Below the pieces are notes generated by a model. That model saw nothing but the letters and a program-made list of their open reading frames with translations. It was not told where the DNA came from and did no database searches. Source: Craurococcus roseus (lineage in GTDB: Bacteria; Pseudomonadota; Alphaproteobacteria; Acetobacterales; Acetobacteraceae). From it: DNA of 64,000 bases. The stretch covers positions 1 through 64,000 of the forward strand of contig NZ_BAAAFZ010000034.1 of the NCBI RefSeq assembly GCF_039523795.1, in the 5' to 3' direction. The translations under genes were made by a program, and so were the position numbers. Shown in pieces: positions 8,550 through 16,041 of this stretch (the stretch's first letter is position 1; the number at the start of each line of letters is the position of its first letter).

Positions 8550-10811
8550 TCACGGCGGCCCCTCGCCCCGGCGGAGCAGCACCAACTCGGCGACCGCGAA
8601 GGCGAGGTCGCGGCGGTCCGCCGACAGGCCGATGTCGCGCGGGGAAACGGCGTCCGGGAAGCGGAAGCGCACCCGCAGCAGCCCGGAGCCCGCCCCTCCG
8701 GCGGCACAGGCCGGCGGCACGGCGACGCTCCGCCACGCCGGCGCGGCAGGCCCTTCCGCGCCGGCCAAAAGCCACTCGGCCGAGGCTTCGCCGCAAGCCT
8801 CCTCCCCGCGGGCGCCGCCGCCGCCGCGGACGGCGGACACGGTGACGCGCTGTTCCGGCCGCTGCGGCACCAAGAAGCCGGCCCCCTTCACCCAAAGGTC
8901 CAAGGCTTCGTCCAGCCAGGCGGCGGGAAGCGCGAAGCGCAGCGCGAGCGTCGCCTCCGCGCCGTCGTTCCAATGCCCGTGCGGCTCCGGGACGGACCAG
9001 CCCCGGAGCAGGGCGGCGCGGTCCCCGGCGGGCGCCGCCGAGCCGAAGCGCAGCGCAACGCCGGGCGCCGCGACGGGCAGCACCTCCTCGGCCCCGAACT
9101 CGCGCACCCCGGCGGGCACGGCGGCGCTGAGGCGCTTCCAACCGGGCGCGAAGACGCGGAGTCCGTCGGCCTCGGCGAGCAGGTCGGCCGCCGGGTCCAT
9201 GGCGGACGCCGCCAGGAACACCGCCCAGGAACCGCCCAGGACGTAAAGGGTCCGCGGCTCGAACCGGCCTTCCAAGAAGGACCGCTCCCCCGCCATCCTG
9301 GTTCTTTCCAGCGCGGCTTGGTCCACCCGGGCGAGGTAGACCATGTCCGTCGGCAAGCCGTTGGCCGAGGCCCAGCGCCCGACGGCCTCCCAGCCCTCCG
9401 CCTTGTTGGCCGTGGGGAACGCGCGGACGCGGCCGTAGGAGCGCGCCGCCTCGTCCCAGAACGGGCCGCGCAGCGGTTGCCACACCCGGCCGGCCCCCGG
9501 CGGATCGAGCTTCGCGCGCAACGGCGGCCACCCGGCGCTCCCGTCCGCCACTTGCGCCACGACGGCCGCCCCCAGCAGCGCTGCGGCGGCGCGCCCGCCC
9601 CAGCGCCGCGCGACAAGGGCGACGCCGAGGACCGCGAGGGCGTAGAACACCGGCCAGAACATCCGCTCCGACGCCCGCAACGCGTTCGCCGCTTCCAGCG
9701 CCCGAGCGGGCAGCGGCAGGACCAGCCGCTCCGCGCCGCCGACCGCGACCCGGTGCGACAGCGCGAGGGCGGCCAACCCAGCCAAGGCGAGGAGCAACGG
9801 CGCGCGTTCCGGCCCCACCCGCAGCAGCCCCGGCCGCGACACCCAGGCCGCGAAGCCGGCGGCGAGCAGGCCCAGCAGCCCGAGGCCGAGGAAGTTGGAC
9901 CCCGCCTCGCGCCCCGCGGCGTCCGGCAGGTCGGGCAGGAGGCGCGACCACTGCCCGTCCGGGTCCAGCGGCGCCAGGGCGTTCATCGCGTAAACGCCGA
10001 AGCCGCCCGGCGAAAGGCCGCCCCGGACCATGAAGAAGCCGGCCGCCCACAGGCACAGCGCCACGGCCCCCGGCGCAACCAGCGCCTCGGCCGCGAGCCG
10101 GGCGAAGGCGAACCGACGCCCGCCGCCGGCGCCCGCCGCCGCCGCCAAGGCCCGCCGCGCCAGGTCGGACGCCCAAAGCGCGGCGACCATCGCCAGCAGG
10201 TAGGCATGCACCAGCGCCGCCGCGCAAAGCAGGCCGCCCCAGGCGAACGGCCACCACCGCCGGCCGAGCGGCGGCGCCACGGCCAGCCAGAGGGCGAGGA
10301 GCACGAGCCAGTGCGCCGCCAAAGAATAGTGGCCGTGGAGCCGCCAAAGCAGAGGCGGCGCGAAGCACAGCAGCACCGCCCCGAGCAGGCGGGCCGCCGC
10401 GTTCCGGACGGCCAGCCCCATCAGCAGCCAGCCGGCGACGCCTTGCAGGACGAAGCACAGCAGCAGCCACCAGCCGAAGTACTGCTGCACCTCGACGAGG
10501 GGGCTCAAGGCTTTGAACAAGAGGGCGAAAAGGGGGATGGAGTCGGAGAAGAAGACAGAGGACGCGATCTCGATTCCGAAGGACGGGTTCGCGCCCGGCG
10601 GCAGCGTCCACGGCGACTCCCTGAAGAAAGACCAGCCCAACAGGTACTGGGCGGGATCGCCCTGCGTGAGCCAGCCGAGGTCGCCGGGGTCCAAAGGGCG
10701 GACGCCGCAAACGGCCGCGAAGGCGACGGCGCCGATCAAGCCGGCCAACACGGCGCCGAGCCGCCCCGCCGCCGCCGTGCGGCGCCCCCCGCCGCGCGCG
10801 GCGGGGATCAT
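8550..10811 (-). CDS. DUF6311-type polytopic membrane protein
   Basis: A 753-residue protein with an N-terminal half of about ten to twelve membrane helices and a large soluble C-terminal domain. The first loop carries QGDPAQYLLGWSFFRES and PSFGIEIASSVFFSDSIPLF, the features I associate with DUF6311 proteins, distantly like GT-C glycosyltransferases or O-antigen-modifying GtrII proteins. The acidic residue of GDPAQ and the DSIP segment could be the lipid-linked-sugar site, but this is inference. It has no envelope gene partners next to it. The downstream monooxygenase is about 80 bases away on the same strand but unrelated in function. Confidence 0.72.
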   Translation of the reverse strand: MIPAARGGGRRTAAAGRLGAVLAGLIGAVAFAAVCGVRPLDPGDLGWLTQGDPAQYLLGWSFFRESPWTLPPGANPSFGIEIASSVFFSDSIPLFALLFKALSPLVEVQQYFGWWLLLCFVLQGVAGWLLMGLAVRNAAARLLGAVLLCFAPPLLWRLHGHYSLAAHWLVLLALWLAVAPPLGRRWWPFAWGGLLCAAALVHAYLLAMVAALWASDLARRALAAAAGAGGGRRFAFARLAAEALVAPGAVALCLWAAGFFMVRGGLSPGGFGVYAMNALAPLDPDGQWSRLLPDLPDAAGREAGSNFLGLGLLGLLAAGFAAWVSRPGLLRVGPERAPLLLALAGLAALALSHRVAVGGAERLVLPLPARALEAANALRASERMFWPVFYALAVLGVALVARRWGGRAAAALLGAAVVAQVADGSAGWPPLRAKLDPPGAGRVWQPLRGPFWDEAARSYGRVRAFPTANKAEGWEAVGRWASANGLPTDMVYLARVDQAALERTRMAGERSFLEGRFEPRTLYVLGGSWAVFLAASAMDPAADLLAEADGLRVFAPGWKRLSAAVPAGVREFGAEEVLPVAAPGVALRFGSAAPAGDRAALLRGWSVPEPHGHWNDGAEATLALRFALPAAWLDEALDLWVKGAGFLVPQRPEQRVTVSAVRGGGGARGEEACGEASAEWLLAGAEGPAAPAWRSVAVPPACAAGGAGSGLLRVRFRFPDAVSPRDIGLSADRRDLAFAVAELVLLRRGEGPP

Positions 10812-10917
10812 GCGGCGTCCGGGAGCGGCGTTCCGGAACGGCGGGCGCGAAACGCCGCGCGCGGAAGAGATGGTATCCTGTTCGCTGGAAGCGCCATGCG
10901 GTGAAATCGTCCCCTTC

Positions 10918-10947
10918 GCGCGCCGCCGCCCACGGCCGGCGGCGCGC
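10918..10947 (+). terminator. Strong GC hairpin, possible terminator
   Basis: An 11-bp perfect stem (GCGCGCCGCCG at 10918-10928 paired with 10937-10947), an 8-base loop, then TTT on the forward strand. It lies in the gene-free stretch 10812-11175 and immediately precedes the degenerate repeat described next. The T run is short, so terminator activity is uncertain. Confidence 0.35.
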
Positions 10948-10990
10948 TTTAGACCGCGACCGCCCCGAGTGGAAACGCCCCGGGCGCGGA
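10948..10990 (+). repeat. Degenerate coding-like repeat, copy A
   Basis: This stretch matches the reverse strand near 21829-21869 at about 33 of 41 positions, including an identical 12-base core CCGAGTGGAAAC. Both translate in one frame to a shared motif, L-x-R-D-R-x-E-W-K, with several of the differences at third codon positions, so they look like fragments of one former protein-coding element. Each copy is preceded by a CCGCC/GGCGG hairpin and TTTAG. The rest of 10812-11134 holds no gene that I can support. Confidence 0.45.
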
Positions 10991-11134
10991 TCGCCGGGCG
11001 GACAAGCGCTCGACCCGCTGCCCGGCGCGGGAACGCCGCGCCGCGGCGGGGGGCACCCGTTCCGCGCTGCTAGGGCACAGATCGCGCTTGGCCGTCTCCG
11101 GTCGGGCGCGTGAAGACGCTCGTCGAAACCACAA

Positions 11135-11150
11135 GCCAGAGCGCTCTGGC
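11135..11150 (-). terminator. Palindrome downstream of the flgI operon
   Basis: A perfect 16-base palindrome (GCCAGAGCGCTCTGGC) 26 bases beyond the stop of the leftward flagellar genes. On the reverse strand it is followed by TTGTGGTTT, a weak T-rich tail, so it may end flagellar transcription. Confidence 0.4.
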
Positions 11151-11175
11151 CGAGTACGGTCAGCCGAAAGGCGCC

Positions 11176-11589
11176 CTAAGCCCGCAGCGCGAGCGCCATC
11201 GCGCGCCCCGCCTGCCGCGGCGCGGCCGGGCGGCGCCCGGCGGCGCCGTAGACCGGGTTCGCCGCGCGCACCAGGGCGGCGGCGGCGATGGTCTCGATCA
11301 CGCGCGATTGCACGGAGATCGCGCGTTGCAGCAGGCGCTTGTTCTCGGCGCCGAGCCCTTCCAGCTTCTCCGCCATGGCGCGCGCCCCCTCCCGCTGCGC
11401 CGCGCCGTCCGGCCGGGCGCCGGTCTTGGTCGCGGCGGCGAAGGCGGCGGCGAAGGCGTCGGCCGCCCCCGCCTTGGCGCCGGCGAGGCCCGCCGCGCCC
11501 GGCAGGTCGAGCCGCGCCAGGGCCTCGTTCTCGGCGAGCAGCGCGTCGGCGAGGCGGGTGCCGGCGGCGAGCAGGGCGTCCATCATCAT
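11176..11589 (-). CDS. FlgN-like flagellar protein (hypothetical)
   Basis: A 137-residue, mostly helical Ala/Leu/Glu-rich protein with a conserved-looking N-terminal LLAENEALARLD and a basic C-terminus. Size, composition and place directly after flgI and a rod-binding protein resemble FlgN-type chaperones or the unnamed flagellar proteins found in alphaproteobacterial flgI operons. Its ATG at 11589 overlaps the upstream stop by four bases (ATGA); two more ATGs follow at once, so the exact start is ambiguous by two codons. Role in hook-junction export is inference from context. Confidence 0.6.
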   Translation of the reverse strand: MMMDALLAAGTRLADALLAENEALARLDLPGAAGLAGAKAGAADAFAAAFAAATKTGARPDGAAQREGARAMAEKLEGLGAENKRLLQRAISVQSRVIETIAAAALVRAANPVYGAAGRRPAAPRQAGRAMALALRA

Positions 11590-11912
11590 GTCGCGTCCTC
11601 CGGGTTCGTCGTCGTGGCGGGTTCGGCCGATTGCCGCCGCAGCATCTCGCGCAGCACCATGTCGCCGATGCCCAGGCCGTGCCCGGCCCGCGACGCGGCG
11701 CCGGCCACCGCGTCCACCAGCATCGTCCGCCACTGCCCTTCCGCCGCTCCGCCGCCGCCGAGCGGCTCCGCGCCGAGGCCGGCGAAGGCGGGCTGCAACA
11801 ACTGCGACAAGGCTTGCGTTTCGAAGTTCCGCGCCGCCTCGCGCATCTTCGCGGGCGCCGCGGCGACCTGCGCCGGGGTGAGGGGGGCGTGGACCGGGGG
11901 CAGGGCGGCCAT
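11586..11912 (-). CDS. Rod-binding (FlgJ N-terminal domain/CheL-type) protein
   Basis: A 108-residue protein matching only the rod-capping N-terminal domain of FlgJ, with the features REAARNFETQALSQLLQP and a C-terminal LGIGDMVLREMLRRQ. The muramidase domain of enteric FlgJ is absent, as is usual in Alphaproteobacteria, where such single-domain proteins are called CheL or rod-binding protein. The product should assist assembly of the flagellar rod through the peptidoglycan. Its ATG overlaps the flgI stop by one base (TGATG), and its stop overlaps the next gene, so the three genes form a coupled operon. Confidence 0.82.
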   Translation of the reverse strand: MAALPPVHAPLTPAQVAAAPAKMREAARNFETQALSQLLQPAFAGLGAEPLGGGGAAEGQWRTMLVDAVAGAASRAGHGLGIGDMVLREMLRRQSAEPATTTNPEDAT

Positions 11913-13051
11913 CAGCGCAGCTCCAGCTCGGCTTGCAGGGCACCGGCGGCCTTGATGGCCTGGAGGATGGAGATCAGGTCCCGCGGCCCCACGCCGAGCG
12001 CGTTCAGCCCGCGCACCAGCTCTTGCAAGGACACGCCGCCGCGCAGCACGCCCATGCGGCGCTCGGCCTGGTCGTCCACTTCGACGCTGGTGCGCGGCAC
12101 CACCACGGTTTCGCCGTTGCCGAACGGGTTGGGCTGGCTGACCTGCGGCGTTTCGGTCACCCGGATGGTGAGGTTGCCCTGCGCGATGGCGACGGTGGAG
12201 ACGCGCACGTTGGCGCCCATGACGATGGTGCCCGAAGCCTCCTCGATCACCACCCGCGCCGCCTGGTCCGGTTCCACGCGGAGCTGCTCCACTTCGGCCA
12301 GGAACGACACCGGCTCGCGGCCGGCGAGCGCCAGCACCACCGTTCGCGGATCGGTCGCGGTCGCCACCGGGGCCCCCGAAGCGCGGTTCACGGCGGCGGC
12401 CACCCGCCGCGCGGTGGTGAGGTCCGGGTTGCGGAGGGAAAGGCGCACCGTGCTCCGGCCGGCCAGCGCGTAGGGGATCTCCCGCTCCACGATGGCGCCG
12501 CTGGCCACGCGGGCGCTGGTGGGCACGCCGCGCTGCACGCTCCCCGCCGCGCCGCGCGCCGCCACCGCGCCGGTGGCGACCGCGCCCTGCGCCACGGCGT
12601 AGACCTCGCCGTCCGCGCCGAGCAGAGGCGTGACCAGCAGGGTGCCGCCCATCAGGTTGGTGGCGTCGCCGAGCGCCGAGACCGCGATGTCGATCCGGCT
12701 GCCCGGCCGGGCGAAGGGCGGGAGGTTCGCCGTCACCATCACCGCGGCGACGTTGCGCGTGTCCAGCCGCGCCTCGTTGTCGCGGGTGTTGACGCCGAGC
12801 CGCTCCAGCATCCCGACGAGGGACTGCCGCGTGAAGATGGCGGTCCGCAGCCGGTCGCCGGTGCCGGCCAGGCCGACCACCAGGCCGTAGCCCACGAGCT
12901 GGTTGTCCCGCACGCCCTCCACGTCCGCGATGTCCTTCAGCCGCACGGACTGCGCGGCGGCGGGCGGGGCCGCGGCGACGACCGCTGCGGCGAGCAGCGC
13001 CGCCAAGGCCAGGAAGGCGGTCTTCGCCTTTATGAAAGGTTTATCGGACAC
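11912..13051 (-). CDS. flgI: Flagellar P-ring protein FlgI
   Basis: A 379-residue periplasmic protein forming the P-ring around the flagellar rod in the peptidoglycan layer. The GTG start at 13051 with GGAG six bases upstream gives a signal peptide (basic residues, then LALAALLAAAVVAAA, cleavage after AAAQ). The mature part contains the family block RLKDIADVEGVRDNQLVGYG, the NLPPFARPG region and the C-terminal LQELVRGLNALGVGPRDLI. A much longer open frame upstream to 13876 runs through fliX and is discarded. Transcription is very probably from the sigma-54 promoter just upstream. It heads a three-gene operon. Confidence 0.96.
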   Translation of the reverse strand: MSDKPFIKAKTAFLALAALLAAAVVAAAPPAAAQSVRLKDIADVEGVRDNQLVGYGLVVGLAGTGDRLRTAIFTRQSLVGMLERLGVNTRDNEARLDTRNVAAVMVTANLPPFARPGSRIDIAVSALGDATNLMGGTLLVTPLLGADGEVYAVAQGAVATGAVAARGAAGSVQRGVPTSARVASGAIVEREIPYALAGRSTVRLSLRNPDLTTARRVAAAVNRASGAPVATATDPRTVVLALAGREPVSFLAEVEQLRVEPDQAARVVIEEASGTIVMGANVRVSTVAIAQGNLTIRVTETPQVSQPNPFGNGETVVVPRTSVEVDDQAERRMGVLRGGVSLQELVRGLNALGVGPRDLISILQAIKAAGALQAELELR

Positions 13052-13083
13052 GTTGCGCTCCGTGCGGCGGTCGCAACGGACTG

Positions 13084-13099
13084 AGCAACCGCCGTGCCA
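13084..13099 (-). promoter_or_regulatory. Sigma-54 promoter of the flgI operon
   Basis: Reading on the reverse strand the sequence is TGGCACGGCGGTTGCT, an essentially perfect match to the RpoN consensus TGGCACG-N4-TTGC with correct GG/GC spacing. Transcription would begin near 13073, about 20 bases before the flgI GTG. Sigma-54 control with FlbD and FliX is established for middle-class flagellar genes in Caulobacter. Confidence 0.85.
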
Positions 13100-13210
13100 G
13101 CCCCAGGGCCGGGTTCCGGCGCTGGCGGTGGCGCGGAAGCGGCAGGCTCTGCCGGGCACCCGGCGCGAACTGCCGGGCCGGGCGGAAAAAGGGCGGGGGG
13201 CCGTGTGACG

Positions 13211-13672
13211 ATGCGGGGCGTGTCTGGCGTGTCGAAGGGCGGGGCGGCGGGGCCTGCCCGTGGCAACGGAGCGGCAAGGCGCTCCGCCGGCGGTTTCTCC
13301 GTTGGCGGACCCGGCGGCGCGGAGGCGCTCGGCGCCGCCGCGCCAGCGCCGGACGGCATCGGAGCGGCGGCGGCGGTCGGGCTCTCCCTGCTGGCGGCGC
13401 AGGAAGGCGGCGGGCGAGGGGCGGGGCGGGACGCGGCGGCCCGGCGACGCGTGGCTTCCATCCTCGACGAACTCAACGGCCTGCAAGCGGAGCTGCTGGG
13501 CAGGCGGGTCGACCCCGCCCGTTTGACTCGTCTCGCCGCCCTCGGGGAGGGCGAGGAGGGAACCGATGCGGGTTTGCGCGATGCCGTCCGCGCCGTCGCG
13601 CTGCGCGCCCGGATCGAGTTGGCCCGCCGGACGATGGACCCGAGCGCGAGTAGAACCGCGGCGGTTCGGTGA
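13211..13672 (+). CDS. fliX: Flagellar assembly regulator FliX
   Basis: A 153-residue FliX-family protein, divergent from flgI. FliX couples basal-body assembly to sigma-54/FlbD-dependent flagellar transcription in Caulobacter. The N-terminal half is Gly/Ala-rich and low-complexity, while the C-terminal half carries the conserved helical region ILDELNGLQAELLGRRVDP and a second helix LRDAVRAVALRARIELARR. The ATG at 13211 begins MRGVSGVSK, the usual short basic FliX start; the open frame to 13094 would add 39 unlike residues. The 159-base divergent spacer holds the flgI sigma-54 promoter, whereas none was found for fliX on its own strand. Confidence 0.85.
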   Translation: MRGVSGVSKGGAAGPARGNGAARRSAGGFSVGGPGGAEALGAAAPAPDGIGAAAAVGLSLLAAQEGGGRGAGRDAAARRRVASILDELNGLQAELLGRRVDPARLTRLAALGEGEEGTDAGLRDAVRAVALRARIELARRTMDPSASRTAAVR

Positions 13673-13709
13673 AAGCCACACCCCCTCAGCGATTTGGGTG
13701 TTTCTCCGC

Positions 13710-13739
13710 TTGGCGGCGGCCCGGCAAGGATTGTATATG
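13710..13739 (+). promoter_or_regulatory. Possible sigma-70 promoter of dksA
   Basis: TTGGCG at 13710-13715 and TATATG at 13734-13739, 18 bases apart, in the only A/T-containing patch between fliX and dksA. It would give a leader of about 35 bases before the dksA ATG. Confidence 0.3.
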
Positions 13740-13780
13740 TCCGCGCGTTGCGTAACGAATACACTCGGGGCCGTCCAACG

Positions 13781-14197
13781 ATGCTCGTCACCTTGCCGCC
13801 GGACTACCGACCTTCGGATGACGAAGAGTTCATGAATCCCCGGCAGCAGGCCTACTTCCGGCAGAAGCTGCTGCAATGGAGGAAGGACTTGCTGCGCGAA
13901 GCCGAGGACACGCTGGCCAGCCTTTCGGCCGGCGGCATCTCAGAAGCCGACCTGACGGACCGCGCGAGCGTGGAAACCGACCGGGCGCTGGAACTCCGCA
14001 CCCGTGACCGCGCCCGCAAGCTGGTCTCCAAGATAGACCAGGCGCTGGAGCGGCTCGGCAACGGCACCTACGGCTACTGCGAGGAGACGGGCGAGCCGAT
14101 CGGCCTCCGCCGGCTGGAAGCGCGCCCCATCGCCACCCTGTCCATCGAGGCGCAAGAGCGCCACGAGCGGATGGAACGCGTCCACCGCGACGACTGA
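13781..14197 (+). CDS. dksA: RNA polymerase-binding transcription factor DksA
   Basis: A 138-residue DksA that binds the RNA polymerase secondary channel and, with ppGpp, adjusts stable-RNA and amino-acid promoters. The coiled-coil has its conserved tip region (ASLSAGGISEADLTDRASVE, about residues 47-66), and the globular end reads GNGTYGYCEETGEPIG, keeping only one of the four zinc-finger cysteines, the form usual in Alphaproteobacteria. The ATG at 13781 gives MLVTLPPDYRPS, matching family starts; the open frame to 13694 is too long. It lies 108 bases after fliX. Confidence 0.93.
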   Translation: MLVTLPPDYRPSDDEEFMNPRQQAYFRQKLLQWRKDLLREAEDTLASLSAGGISEADLTDRASVETDRALELRTRDRARKLVSKIDQALERLGNGTYGYCEETGEPIGLRRLEARPIATLSIEAQERHERMERVHRDD

Positions 14198-14202
14198 GGT
14201 TC

Positions 14203-14230
14203 CGGGGCGGAAACGGCTACGCTCGCCCCG
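14203..14230 (+). terminator. Possible dksA terminator
   Basis: CGGGGCG at 14203-14209 pairs with CGCCCCG at 14224-14230 around a 14-base loop six bases after the dksA stop. A TTTT occurs 20 bases further on. The loop is long and the T run distant, so the call is weak. Confidence 0.3.
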
Positions 14231-14298
14231 CCAACGCCCGGCCCGCGCCTTTTGTCCGGAAAGCCCGCGGGACACCGGATAAGCGACCGTGCCGCCGG

Positions 14299-14517
14299 TC
14301 AAGCGGCGTTTGGCTGCCATGGGCGTCGATCCCCGAGGACGGGTTGGGGGCGGTCAGCGGCTTGCGGGCGGTGGCCGCCAGGGCGGCGGGCCTGGGCTTG
14401 CCGTCGGCGACCCGCCTGCCTGTCGCGGAAGACCTTGAGGTCGGGGTTGCGGCGGGCGCCCGGGCTCACCGGCGGGCCCGCTCGCCGCAGGAACAAGCGG
14501 CCATGCCCGCCGGCCAC
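14299..14517 (-). mobile_element. Decayed transposase remnant, IS110-like C-terminus
   Basis: On the reverse strand RRNPDLKVFRDR (about 14420-14455) resembles the C-terminal helix of IS110-family transposases (pattern NPxxxxFYQRL). After a frame change, DGKPRPAALAATARKPLTA resembles the following KPxKxALxAxxRKLLT segment. No intact frame, catalytic DEDD residues or inverted repeats remain, so this is a small, frameshifted relic at best. The whole interval 14198-14611 contains no other gene. Confidence 0.35.
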
Positions 14518-14611
14518 CGCGACCAGGGCCTTGGCTGCCCCGACCCCGGTAACAGCAGAGGCGCAAGGAATAAAGCAGCGGCGCGAAGCAGCCGGCCGGC
14601 CGCGTCCGAAC

Positions 14612-14992
14612 CTACAAGGCCGGCTCCGGCCAGAACCACCAAACCAGCGCCGCCGCGACCGCCGCCCAGATGGCCACGATGAGCGCGGCGCCCGCGCGGC
14701 TGACCGGCCTCGCCTGGGCCGCGGCCGCGGTGGCCCTGTGCTCCGCCATCACCTCCGGCGGCACCAAGCGGATCGCCAGCAGGATCGCCGGCGGCAGCAG
14801 GATCACCTCGTCGAGGTAGCCGAGTACGGGGATGAAATCCGGGATCAGGTCGATGGGCGACAGCGCGTAGGCCGCGACCGCCAGCGCGAAGGCCCGCGCG
14901 TACCAAGGCGTCCGCGGGTCGCGGGCGGCGAGCCAAAGGGCATGGACGTCGCGCCGGGCCGCCCGTGCCCAATCCTTGATGCGCCGCCACAC
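14612..14992 (-). CDS. YkvA/DUF1232 family membrane protein
   Basis: A 126-residue protein with the DUF1232 signature ALSPIDLIPDFIPVLGYLDE (about residues 43-62), which defines the small YkvA family, followed by a hydrophobic helix and a C-terminal membrane anchor (ALIVAIWAAVAAALVWWFW). The function of the family is unknown. It is seven bases downstream of the D-2-hydroxyacid dehydrogenase stop on the same strand, yet nothing links the two functionally. Confidence 0.88.
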   Translation of the reverse strand: MWRRIKDWARAARRDVHALWLAARDPRTPWYARAFALAVAAYALSPIDLIPDFIPVLGYLDEVILLPPAILLAIRLVPPEVMAEHRATAAAAQARPVSRAGAALIVAIWAAVAAALVWWFWPEPAL

Positions 14993-14999
14993 CGCCGGA

Positions 15000-15980
15000 T
15001 CACCCCGCGGCCAGCTCTGGGATGACCCAGAGCGGCTTTTCGCCCCGCGCCACGCGCTGGCAGTTGTCGAAGGCGTTGCGGAAGCGCGCCGCTTGGTTGT
15101 CCCAGGTCGGCCCCGCGAAGTGCGGCGTCAGCACCACGTTGGGCAGGGAGAACAGCGGGTCGTCGGCCGGCGGCGGCTCCTCCTCGAACACGTCGAGCCC
15201 GGCGCCGGCGATCCGGCCGTCCGACAGCGCGGCGACGAGCGCCGCCTCATCCACCACCGGCCCGCGGCAGGTGTTGATGAGGTACGCGGTGGGCTTCATC
15301 AACGCCAAGTCCCCGGCGCCGATCATGCGGCGCGAGGCCGGCGTCAGCGGCACGTGGAGGGAGACGATGTCGGAGGCTCGCAGGACCTCGTTCAGCAACC
15401 GGAAGCGCACGCCCAACGCGTCCTCGGCGTCCTCCGACAGCCGCCGGAGGTCGTAGTACAGCACCGCCATCCCGAACGCCGCCGCCAGCCGCGCCACCTT
15501 CTTCCCGATGGCGCCCAACCCCACGATGCCGAGCGTCTTGCCCCGCAACTCGTAGAGCTTGGTCCCGGCCAGGTCGTTCCCGCGCCAGCGCCCGGCGGCG
15601 ACGCTCTGGTGCTGCCACACCAGCCGGCGCGACACCGCCAGCATGAGCATCACCGCGTGCTCCGCGACCGCGGTGGAGTTGGCGCCGCCGTTGTTGCAGA
15701 TCGGCACGCCCGCGCGCCGCGCCGCCTCGATGTCGCAGCGGTCGTAACCGGCGGACAGGAGCTGGTAGAGCTTGAGGTTCGGCGCCGCCCGGTACGCCGC
15801 GTCGTCCACCGCCGGGTCGCCGAAGCCCACCAGGCAATCCGCCCCGGCGAGCGCGGACAGGAACTCCGGCGTGCCGGCCTTGGCCAGGGCCAGCTCGCAC
15901 CCGGCCGGCACCATCCCCAGCGCGACCTCCTCCGCGCTGAGCGCGCTCCTCATCACCACGATGCGGGCCGTCGCCGCCAT
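15000..15980 (-). CDS. D-2-hydroxyacid dehydrogenase
   Basis: A 326-residue NAD(P)-dependent dehydrogenase that interconverts 2-oxoacids and D-2-hydroxyacids. Visible landmarks are the Rossmann motif GIVGLGAIGKK, the catalytic Arg in NTCRGPVVDE, the Glu in AGLDVFEEEP and the catalytic His in LTPHFAGPT. The ATG at 15980 (MAATARIVV) follows a GGGGAGGA sequence and is preferred to the start at 16019. The order of motifs is that of glycerate/phosphoglycerate dehydrogenase relatives. The substrate is not determined; it may be glyoxylate, hydroxypyruvate or another 2-oxoacid. Confidence 0.9.
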   Translation of the reverse strand: MAATARIVVMRSALSAEEVALGMVPAGCELALAKAGTPEFLSALAGADCLVGFGDPAVDDAAYRAAPNLKLYQLLSAGYDRCDIEAARRAGVPICNNGGANSTAVAEHAVMLMLAVSRRLVWQHQSVAAGRWRGNDLAGTKLYELRGKTLGIVGLGAIGKKVARLAAAFGMAVLYYDLRRLSEDAEDALGVRFRLLNEVLRASDIVSLHVPLTPASRRMIGAGDLALMKPTAYLINTCRGPVVDEAALVAALSDGRIAGAGLDVFEEEPPPADDPLFSLPNVVLTPHFAGPTWDNQAARFRNAFDNCQRVARGEKPLWVIPELAAG

Positions 15981-16024
15981 GTCGTCCTGGTCCTCCCCGG
16001 TGCCGCCGGGGCGGAGCATAGGCC

Positions 16025-16040
16025 GACCGTGCCGCCGGTC
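16025..16040 (-). terminator. Hairpin just beyond the TonB receptor gene, sequence repeated at 14285
   Basis: GACCGTGCCGCCGGTC forms a short stem (GACCG/CGGTC) immediately after the receptor stop codon. The same 16 bases occur at 14285-14300 beside the transposase remnant. A TTTT precedes rather than follows the stem on the reverse strand, so termination is doubtful. Confidence 0.3.
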
Positions 16041-16041
16041 G

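Noticed and set aside
7092..10904. Very long forward open reading frame (about 1270 codons) antisense to the monooxygenase and DUF6311 genes
   Set aside because: In DNA this GC-rich the antisense frames are often open. The product is a His/Arg/Gly/Pro-rich string without family sequence, whereas both reverse-strand genes have clear signatures.
10949..11134. Short reverse-strand frame in the gene-free stretch before the flagellar operon
   Set aside because: Low-complexity Arg/Ala translation, no ribosome-binding site, and it overlaps the degenerate repeat.
13052..13210. A second sigma-54 promoter for fliX on the forward strand
   Set aside because: No TGGCAC/TTGC pair with the right spacing was found on that strand.
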